From: Paludibacteraceae bacterium
Lineage (GTDB): Bacteria; Bacteroidota; Bacteroidia; Bacteroidales; Paludibacteraceae
DNA length: 8,291 nt
NCBI GenBank assembly: GCA_017550055.1
Contig: JAFYMM010000113.1
Coordinates: 1 to 8,291, forward strand
Direction: 5' to 3'
Under the pieces are notes generated by a model. The model was given only the letters and a program-made list of their open reading frames with translations, did no database searches and was not told the origin of the DNA. Shown in pieces: positions 6,001 to 8,291 of this stretch. The stretch's first letter is position 1; each line of letters opens with the position of its first letter. Position numbers and translations under genes: made by a program.

Positions 6001-8080
6001 ATGTAAGCATATTTGTCTCACCGAAATCAATCACATCATCGGGCAAACTTAAATATGCACTTCTACTGCCATCAAAGCACAATGAATAATTTTCATTATA
6101 ATCATCTGCTCCAACTACTGCAATATCAACTCCTCCCTCGCCTTGATTGGCATCAAAACAGACTCGGCCTGACACCGACGCATACGACTGTGCAAAGCCA
6201 TAACTTTTTTTAGATGCTCCCAATGCATCTAATCCATCCATATTCTCTTGACACTTAGTGTATCCTATAACTGTATAAGAATAAACAACGCCCGGGTCAA
6301 CATCAAAATCTTCATAAGAATAAATCGTTATATCAGGATTAAAACCTAACTCATCAACAAAAACATCCTCGTTGCTACCTGTGGCTCGTCGCATAAGTTT
6401 GAACGACGTAAAACTATTTCCCTTCGGCACTTCCCATCTCACTTTCACTTTATTATTGTAATACCCTCTTGTCGCATCAAAATTTTTTATTTCATGTGCC
6501 ATCGCATCGGGTGTAACAAAACTGGTAACAATCGTATCGGCATAATTAATATCAACATCCGAAGCAACAACCAATACCGTGTAGGCGCTACAATCTTCTA
6601 AGTTTTTTAATACATAACTGCGCGCACTGTTACTTAAAGAAATCGTATTTTGCAATTCATTACCGATATAATACTGCAAAGATAGTGAAACATAGTTGCT
6701 CCAAATCCCCAAACTAGACAATGTCCAACTAATTGTAGCTGACTTATCTGTATTGATAGTTGTATGAATAGAATTAAATTCCTGATAATACGGATAATAT
6801 GTTATACTACTCTCGTTTGTACACATATATTCAGCCCAAACCCCTTCAGCAAATCGAGTGTTGCGCACACGATAAACATCCTTTTTCTCTACGCCGTCCG
6901 TATTTATATCCAATTGATACTCAAAAGTATTATTTCCATTCTTGCAACTAAACCCTTCACCAATCGCACTCCACACAAGCCCCTCCTTCTTCTCTATAAC
7001 CCAATTATTATATACATCACCAGAAGACGAAGGCAAATAAACATTCCATGAAAAAACTAATTGATTGTCCTTTGTATGCTCTATCGACAAATCCCGATTT
7101 GACAACACAGCTATCTTTTCTGTTCTTTGCGAAATGGTAGCAGTTTGCACATAATCACCCGAACCTTTATCTGGGTCGAATGTCTGGTCTAATCTAAAAT
7201 AAACTCCTTCTGCAAATTTTTTATAACCAACCTCTCCATTGCTCTTCCCATTAGGATACTTTACATATTCCAAATTTGAAAAAGTATAAGCAAATTCACT
7301 TTTATTGGTTACTTCATATACACTTTGAGTGTACCAATTCGAATTATCTAACGATGTTTTCAACTCAAGCATTGCTTTTGTGTGGCTATACTTATCCCCA
7401 TTAACAAAATCTTTCAAAGAAACAGAATAGACTCCAGTAGATGAATTATATCCGTCAAAACTAATAATTCCAATCCCATATTCCAAAGGCGACATCTTAA
7501 CTGCAAGTTCCGTATCATCAAAATCATCGCTATTGTCAAAAACACCACTATCCACGGTCTTAGCGGTCAATCTAAGTGCTCGTTTTTTATTTAAACAATC
7601 TTCGTTTGGGTACCAATATATCGTGGCTACCCCTTTATTATCATCTCCCGTAGAGCCATTCGATGCCCAATATACTATTTTCCCTTCGGCACTAATTTCT
7701 GTCCACTCAGAGGTAGCACCATCATAACTACCATAACTATTTGCATACAGTTTTCCCGAAGATGCCAACTTCTTAAATTCTAATGCGTGACGAGTATAGG
7801 ATTCGCTTTCTCTAAAACCCTCCACCCTAAAAACCACATCATCGCCATAAGACACTTCAACATACTCAACCCAATCATCATTAAAATTACCATTCCAAAT
7901 CGTGAACGTAAACTCCATAGCAGCCCTCTCTTCCAACCACCTATAATTTGCATCCTCACCCCAATTAAGATGAATTTCAGTATTATACGCATACATATTA
8001 TGCGAAAACACAAATACCCCAAGAATCACCACAAAAGCAACTCTCTGATTACAACAAAACAAACGTAAAAATTGTTTCAT
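1..8080 (-). CDS. Giant secreted multidomain LamG protein, 3' end missing
   Basis: One open frame of 2,693 codons runs from ATG 8080-8078 to the left edge, with no stop inside the window. The start is chosen because it opens directly into a signal peptide (MKQFLRLFCC, then a hydrophobic stretch ending near HNMYA); the nearest upstream ATG (8085-8083) is out of frame and stops after two codons. Domains in order: signal peptide 1-31; unassigned 32-320; FN3-like repeats about 321-610; carboxypeptidase-regulatory-like fold with LamG 1 about 636-940; two more regulatory-like domains 957-1166; unassigned beta-rich stretch 1167-1400; central module 1405-1800; Ig-like regions 1812-2112; LamG 2 2113-2293; LamG 3 2294-2502; Ig-like 2503-2617; BACON-like from 2618. 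All are extracellular module types, so binding of glycans or surfaces is the likely role. No catalytic domain is seen. A T9SS C-terminal signal is expected beyond the edge but not visible. Certain as a gene; exact function unknown. Confidence 0.96.
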   Translation of the reverse strand, partial: MKQFLRLFCCNQRVAFVVILGVFVFSHNMYAYNTEIHLNWGEDANYRWLEERAAMEFTFTIWNGNFNDDWVEYVEVSYGDDVVFRVEGFRESESYTRHALEFKKLASSGKLYANSYGSYDGATSEWTEISAEGKIVYWASNGSTGDDNKGVATIYWYPNEDCLNKKRALRLTAKTVDSGVFDNSDDFDDTELAVKMSPLEYGIGIISFDGYNSSTGVYSVSLKDFVNGDKYSHTKAMLELKTSLDNSNWYTQSVYEVTNKSEFAYTFSNLEYVKYPNGKSNGEVGYKKFAEGVYFRLDQTFDPDKGSGDYVQTATISQRTEKIAVLSNRDLSIEHTKDNQLVFSWNVYLPSSSGDVYNNWVIEKKEGLVWSAIGEGFSCKNGNNTFEYQLDINTDGVEKKDVYRVRNTRFAEGVWAEYMCTNESSITYYPYYQEFNSIHTTINTDKSATISWTLSSLGIWSNYVSLSLQYYIGNELQNTISLSNSARSYVLKNLEDCSAYTVLVVASDVDINYADTIVTSFVTPDAMAHEIKNFDATRGYYNNKVKVRWEVPKGNSFTSFKLMRRATGSNEDVFVDELGFNPDITIYSYEDFDVDPGVVYSYTVIGYTKCQENMDGLDALGASKKSYGFAQSYASVSGRVCFDANQGEGGVDIAVVGADDYNENYSLCFDGSRSAYLSLPDDVIDFGETNMLTLQAYVHPVDSGNRSLYLFSLKDIFEISLDPLADAHGFFGLRSNFLEPGTYIDTLEAGSWQHITWAIEIDSIDKVVKSNYYRDGSLKKTQLLNVLGLDSLLNNQDSVFFIGAYSDTTKNFKGYIDEIRVWNTVLDSSTISRTYNRYISGRESNLRAYYRCNEPSINVVFDISGRENQFGNKDGYLGVGVTHSAVVIPSTQQLANKTTTDADGNYIINTISYPSDGVQCNVIPLLGVHEFSPSQKPIYISSSSRVFNNVDFVDKSSFEVKGKVYYENSDYPVAGCQVKVDGVTCVMNEKPVLTSADGEFTIQVPIGEHYIEVVREGHDFEYNGRYPADTLGVGLKFDFQKPISNLTFTDITKATIVGRVSGGSIETKKRYGGRLSENNIGVAEIVLEASELYSLNSGKVVKETATYFEVNSDSIACDNACNEINSRAYIGGGDKSNLIIIYTDTFTGEFAVQVPPIQYKVRSISIPSNKDVNIDESVLGDIDARSVSSVSIDTIVNLIDSMPDIKTLSYVADLNVVYRSKPVFNVKQLNCDEGVFGESLYEYIDEIQKDTASINLYTVDSITGEVVYAFDYPIFEQGQEYTLELEGYEEYVNYDIVSNPVIRKVPLEDALVTITNEFSVEQAIDTATYQLWPELASNQLYLDTVGKGKYTFVVGFPNLSAPHTYGVNIDYSVDGVKYQWQEKPLEAIILGNIQSGNQFVTGGPDVVTMILRDPPGSQSYSYFDEGTKAVSTFHVNPSLSGGINLSFTRHKGVYYQVKNGTFAGMGGGTYVQTMTREYEASIDKEHSIGINLSGNYQYTNVETEVKHKKVSTSSGLGYIGASGDVFIGCATNLLFGEAREVVIQKVKDGGYNVGVRDAISIGERFTTTFQYTQLYIENSLIPNLRKVRNSLLNTVADTALITENTTDKAIYVTELTSDDPNFGQDGTYKVIYPKGANMGDTISAINGNIDCWVNNLRLNEEEKVHAIRNSYGNYEGEYEKFNYSFDSGASISDSKQVSNDTTNGGGAGIDIPYRFTRKFVGQLNNQKCGTVLSISLNAKVAFSGSDTKSHTTTTGFVLTDADFLNAYTVDVIVPNRTDRSPIFYTRAGQTSCPYADEARTKYFEPGKHKLAEKTMQIEVPQMRVENATAINVPVGEAARYKLFLSNNSEIDANRYFNLCVLDETNPHGAYLSIDGVSILEEHSIRIRAGENGTIEKTLQLIQTDQGILDYDSIAVVLKSQCQGNLVASRIIADTIYIHASFIPSCSNISLQIEDNVLNSSVKGSILPIVIRDYNINYTSLEGVRLQYKAERDNAWTLLGEWLLSPEGMPEANLLNSSEITYNFDMSDNAFYPDGVYQFRAVTICTGDIYNESEVVSVIKDVTPPALLGSPLPSNGILGVSNEISVAFNEDIKYSQLTDTRNFIVEGRLNGYTVDHSVAIQLIAPAIALTEADFSTNKNSFTINLWLNYSKPGNILSFGSAKNKFVIGINDSQQFMMSLSDANVYTSTSALPKDKWLFLSVVYDTIDGGHIYANYVSDVSNVELLNVANVGQYSGRGVMTLGGGITAAMHELSIWNYPRSWNDTQSSMYDSKIVGSVGLVGYWRMDEGEGSICEDIARGRHFVLPSENAWYFKNENIAVSLDGKVAMGIDISMASPKPTDDYMLELWFRGEKQDDATTLLSNGLGFNVGFDTDGKLQVQTADSKFVTFNSQLSTLNSQWHHLAINYLYNGMATFYVDGKVMGQIPIASMPPLASDRLIIGAERYHASDSISQWTYGKFFAGDIDEFRLWRASLTADFIRHQCRTRLYGNENGLVAYYPFERTVLDDFSQPVVNLDFVDFVTNSLSVDFVSATSLPNSFTLPKAEVSPSLREVRLLQNVDFSFIASERNIVINLEENADVVEGTTIQFTVRDVEDLNGNVANPISWTAYVHRNHLKWLKKSHEAEVLVASSHDFAVRIINYSGKIEQWQLFNLPSWLSVDADYGELSPLAAQELSFSVSQSLPIGDYEAIIYLVG
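2..229 (-). other. BACON-like domain, cut by the window edge (residues 2618-2693)
   Basis: The signature is FAVRIINYSGKIEQWQLFNL, then PSWLSVDADYGELSP around W2654, then ELSFSVSQSLPIGDYEAIIYL. The Trp-Leu-x-Val strand, the Gly-Glu-Leu turn and the Leu-Pro-x-Gly-x-Tyr closing strand match BACON domains, which are Bacteroidota modules linked to carbohydrate or mucin binding. The last strand runs off the edge, so completeness is unknown. Confidence 0.6.
230..574 (-). other. Ig-like domain after LamG 3 (residues 2503-2617)
   Basis: The block begins with repeated Asp-Phe-Val triplets (NLDFVDFV, then SVDFV) and has strands FSFIASERNIVINLEE, TTIQFTVRDVEDLNGN and ISWTAYVHRN, ending KW at W2615. The pairing 'induced change, then RDVEDLNGN' is the closing half of a Big_5-type domain; the opening half is less clear. 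Confidence 0.5.
575..1201 (-). other. LamG/jellyroll domain 3 (residues 2294-2502)
   Basis: This is the most canonical of the three LamG domains. It has DYMLELWFRG, FNVGFDTDGKLQVQ, the Trp-His-His core at W2398 (SQWHHLAINY), FYVDGKVMG (Asp2416-Gly2417), LIIGAERY, the closing GDIDEFRLW ending at W2468, then LVAYYPFE. The strand before W2398 carries an insert (FNSQLSTLNS) encoded by a 7-bp tandem repeat. From about the FYVDG codons onward the DNA becomes more GC-rich. Confidence 0.88.
894..928 (+). repeat. 7-bp tandem repeat (GAGTTGA) inside LamG 3
   Basis: Three perfect copies of GAGTTGA lie at 894-914. A fourth copy (GAATTGA, 915-921) differs at one base, and a degenerate fifth follows (922-928). 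On the coding strand it reads as FNSQLSTLNS just before Trp2398. The unit is not a multiple of three, so gain or loss of one copy would shift the frame. Position in a loop before the conserved Trp explains why the insert is tolerated. Confidence 0.9.
1202..1744 (-). other. LamG/jellyroll domain 2 (residues 2113-2293)
   Basis: Evidence is the sequence of strands NSFTINLWLNY, ILSFGSAKNKFVIGI, KDKWLFLSVVYD (W2195), VMTLGGG, then MHELSIWNYPRSW (M2248 to W2254) and the closing GYWRMDEGEG. The place normally held by Tyr-Val-Asp-Gly is HIYANYVSD, so the usual Asp-Gly turn is missing. It is directly followed by LamG 3, making a tandem pair. Confidence 0.8.
1745..2218 (-). other. FN3-like plus Big_5-like Ig domains (residues 1955-2112)
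   Basis: Residues 1955-2058 resemble an FN3/Ig sandwich ending in GVYQFRAVTIC. From Thr2062 the pattern is that of bacterial Ig-like Big_5 domains: Thr-Pro-Pro, then SPLPSNGILGVSNEISVAFNE with the typical Phe-Asn/Ser-Glu strand, then a short closing strand (NFIVEGRLNG). Such domains often sit next to LamG domains in Bacteroidota exoproteins, as here. Confidence 0.65.
2285..2647 (-). other. Ig-like/CARDB-like domain (residues 1812-1932)
   Basis: The order is an opening strand (MQIEVPQMRVEN), a hydrophobic strand with Leu-Ser-Asn-Asn (YKLFLSNNSE), the turn NPHGAYLSIDG (Asn1865 to Ala1869), a charged strand (IRIRAGENGTIEKTLQL) and a closing strand ending in LKSQCQ. The pattern fits a bacterial Ig-like sandwich of the type that handles unequal numbers of strands in surface proteins. 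The exact family is not certain. Confidence 0.5.
2681..3868 (-). other. Central module of unknown family with DPPG motif (residues 1405-1800)
   Basis: This ~400-residue block begins with LRDPPGSQSYSYFDEGTKA (Asp1413 to Gly1416) and continues with Gly-rich beta strands (GTFAGMGGGTYVQT). It reaches a second strong motif, GASGDVFIGCATNLLFGE (Gly1523 of GDVFIG), and ends after a Gly-rich linker (TNGGGAGIDIPYRF) and a Tyr/Ser/Thr-rich strand series. I do not recognise a named family and offer no function. It divides the FN3/LamG front half from the Ig/LamG back half. Confidence 0.5.
3881..4582 (-). other. Unassigned beta-rich region (residues 1167-1400)
   Basis: Some 230 residues, acidic and beta-rich, without a family I recognise. 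A stretch near its middle (EYTLELEGYEEYVNYD followed by VPLEDALVTITNEF) suggests another pair of small sandwich domains. It leads directly into the central module. Confidence 0.4.
4583..5212 (-). other. Two further carboxypeptidase-regulatory-like domains (residues 957-1166)
   Basis: The first opens with FEVKGKVYYENSDYPVAGCQ, continues to TSADGEFTIQVPIGEHYIEV (Asp997-Gly998) and ends near FDFQKP. This is the classic pattern of Gly-x-Val, then Pro-Val-x-Gly, then x-Asp-Gly-x-Phe. The second opens ATIVGRVSGG and has NNIGVAEIVLEA, but its Asp-Gly turn is replaced by TFTGEFAVQVP after a long insert with two Cys (CDNAC). Such domains serve as structural spacers or stalk elements in Bacteroidota surface proteins. 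In TonB-dependent receptors they precede a plug domain, which is absent here. Confidence 0.65.
5261..6175 (-). other. Carboxypeptidase-regulatory-like domain containing LamG 1 (residues 636-940)
   Basis: Residues 636-655 (SVSGRVCFDANQGEGGVDIA) look like the first two strands of a CarboxypepD_reg-type domain. The sequence then enters a LamG/concanavalin-A-like domain at about 660-856: a Cys-Phe-Asp-Gly entry strand (FDG 669-671), the Trp-x-His core at W752 (GSWQHITW), and the closing strand GYIDEIRVW ending at W822, then LRAYYRCNEP to 855. After it, the missing half of a regulatory-like domain appears (TTTDADGNYIIN, with Asp903-Gly904). LamG folds commonly bind glycans or surface proteins, often with calcium. 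The LamG call is firm; the nesting is inference. Confidence 0.75.
6251..7120 (-). other. Fibronectin-III-like repeats (about residues 321-610)
   Basis: Three consecutive stretches of about 90 residues show the FN3 rhythm: an early Trp in strand B (LVFSW, ATISW, VKVRW), a middle strand with an aromatic or hydrophobic core, and a late Tyr-containing strand (DVYRV, SAYTVLVV, VYSYTVIGY). The Trp-to-Tyr spacing supports FN3-like sandwiches better than Ig. These are usually spacers or protein-binding modules in exported proteins. Boundaries are approximate and the first repeat is the least regular. Confidence 0.6.
7121..7987 (-). other. N-terminal region of unknown family (residues 32-320)
   Basis: About 290 residues, rich in Asp, Asn, Tyr, Trp and Ser and with alternating hydrophobic residues typical of beta sandwiches. 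I do not recognise a family. It begins with a Trp-containing acidic stretch (HLNWGEDANYRW). It sits where giant surface proteins often carry their most exposed domains. Confidence 0.5.
7988..8080 (-). other. Signal peptide of the giant protein (residues 1-31)
   Basis: Lys2 and Arg6 precede a first hydrophobic patch; Arg13 then precedes the main hydrophobic core (VAFVVILGVFVF, residues 14-25). A plausible signal peptidase I site follows Ala31 (HNMYA). There is no Cys in a lipobox position after the core, so a lipoprotein is unlikely; the two Cys at 9-10 lie before the core. This directs the protein to the periplasm through Sec, the expected first step for T9SS cargo. Confidence 0.8.
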
Positions 8081-8169
8081 ACCATTGTTTTTTAAAGTTA
8101 ATAAAAAGACATTTCACTATAAAAAACAATTCATAAAACATGCCAAAAATCATATTATTACATTTATAC
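8081..8169 (-). promoter_or_regulatory. Leader and presumed promoter region of the giant gene
   Basis: These 89 A/T-rich bases between the terminator and the start codon must hold the promoter if the giant gene is transcribed on its own. No Shine-Dalgarno sequence precedes the ATG, as is usual in Bacteroidota. I found no convincing match to the Bacteroidota promoter (TTTG, about 20 bases, TAnnTTTG). The candidates are weak: a TTTG at 8147-8144 followed 22 bases later by TATAGTG at 8121-8115, and TAACTTTA at 8100-8093, which matches the -7 box at most positions but sits almost on the start codon. The location as a leader is sound; the exact promoter is not resolved. Confidence 0.35.
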
Positions 8170-8204
8170 AAAAAAAAGAGACGCAAAATAATTTTGCGTC
8201 TCTT
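8170..8204 (-). terminator. Rho-independent terminator of the upstream gene
   Basis: A perfect 12-bp inverted repeat (AAGAGACGCAAA on each arm) with a 5-base loop lies at 8176-8204. On the minus strand it runs directly into a run of eight T (8177-8170). The stem begins 24 bases past the TAA of the T9SS-tail gene. The plus-strand side has no comparable T run, so it acts for minus-strand transcription. It should isolate the giant gene from read-through. Confidence 0.9.
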
Positions 8205-8228
8205 CTAATATTAATCCAAACTGTAATT

Positions 8229-8291
8229 TTATAAAACTACTTTTTGAGTTTCATCCCCAAGGTGAACCATATATACTCCACGTGGAAGAGA
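8229..8291 (-). CDS. C-terminal tail of a T9SS-sorted secreted protein (5' part outside window)
   Basis: Reading leftwards from the right edge, 20 sense codons are followed by TAA at 8231-8229. They encode SLPRGVYMVHLGDETQKVVL. The pattern Leu-Pro-x-Gly-Val-Tyr, a short strand, a polar turn, then Lys-Val-Val at the extreme C-terminus matches the end of the type A T9SS C-terminal domain, the signal that takes Bacteroidota proteins across the outer membrane and is removed by the sortase-like PorU. What the mature protein does cannot be told from this fragment. The other two frames do not give a comparable tail. A terminator follows 24 bases after the stop, supporting this as a true gene end. 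The gene lies upstream of and in the same direction as the giant LamG gene, which is probably another exported protein. Confidence 0.85.
   Translation of the reverse strand, partial: SLPRGVYMVHLGDETQKVVL

Noticed and set aside
4583..6175. TonB-dependent receptor (SusC-like), suggested by the carboxypeptidase-regulatory-like domains
   Set aside because: No plug domain, no TonB box and no outer-membrane barrel strands follow; LamG and Ig-like modules do instead.
6764..8068. Plus-strand ORFs such as 6764-7051, 7533-7727 and 7787-8068, and a minus-strand ORF at 7780-8022
   Set aside because: They are out-of-frame readings of the N-terminal part of the giant gene, whose signal peptide and FN3 patterns are in the main frame.
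1..8080. A pseudogene or several frameshifted genes, suggested by the absence of long closed ORFs
   Set aside because: The frame from 8080 is continuous; codon registers of fixed landmarks (for example W752, G1523, W2195, W2398, W2654) all fall in the same frame.
8176..8204. Operator or binding site for a regulator in the palindrome
   Set aside because: The perfect stem with a T run immediately after it on the minus strand, just past a stop codon, is explained fully by a Rho-independent terminator.

Overview
The window is almost entirely one giant gene. On the minus strand a single reading frame starts at ATG 8080-8078 and runs without a stop for 2,693 codons to the left edge, where it is cut off before its own stop codon. 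I translated it by hand from end to end. The frame stays in register at every landmark I checked, so I see no frameshift or internal stop. The product starts with a signal peptide. It then reads as a string of extracellular beta-sandwich modules: an N-terminal region of unknown type, fibronectin-III-like repeats, a carboxypeptidase-regulatory-like fold carrying a LamG/jellyroll lectin domain, further regulatory-like domains, a large central region I cannot assign, Ig-like domains, two more LamG domains, and a BACON-like module cut by the edge. It is best described as a giant exported, probably surface-attached, adhesin-like or glycan-binding protein.

At the right edge (8229-8291, minus strand) are the last 20 codons of another gene. 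Its ending (SLPRGVYMVHLGDETQKVVL) looks like the C-terminal sorting signal of type IX secretion system (T9SS) cargo. A strong Rho-independent terminator (8170-8204) separates it from the giant gene, so the two are probably transcribed separately. The remaining ~90 bases are an A/T-rich leader with no Shine-Dalgarno sequence.

Organism: the T9SS-type tail, the LamG + carboxypeptidase-regulatory + BACON architecture, the AT-rich DNA and the lack of a Shine-Dalgarno sequence point to Bacteroidota, most likely an uncultured Bacteroidales-type bacterium. This is inference; no taxonomic marker gene is present.

The most unusual points are the size and composite architecture of the protein; a 7-bp tandem repeat inside the third LamG domain, which could switch the frame if copy number changes; a ~400-residue central module I cannot place in a known family; and a rise in GC and C-ending codons over the last ~840 bases. 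No RNA genes, CRISPR arrays, insertion sequences or plus-strand genes are supported.
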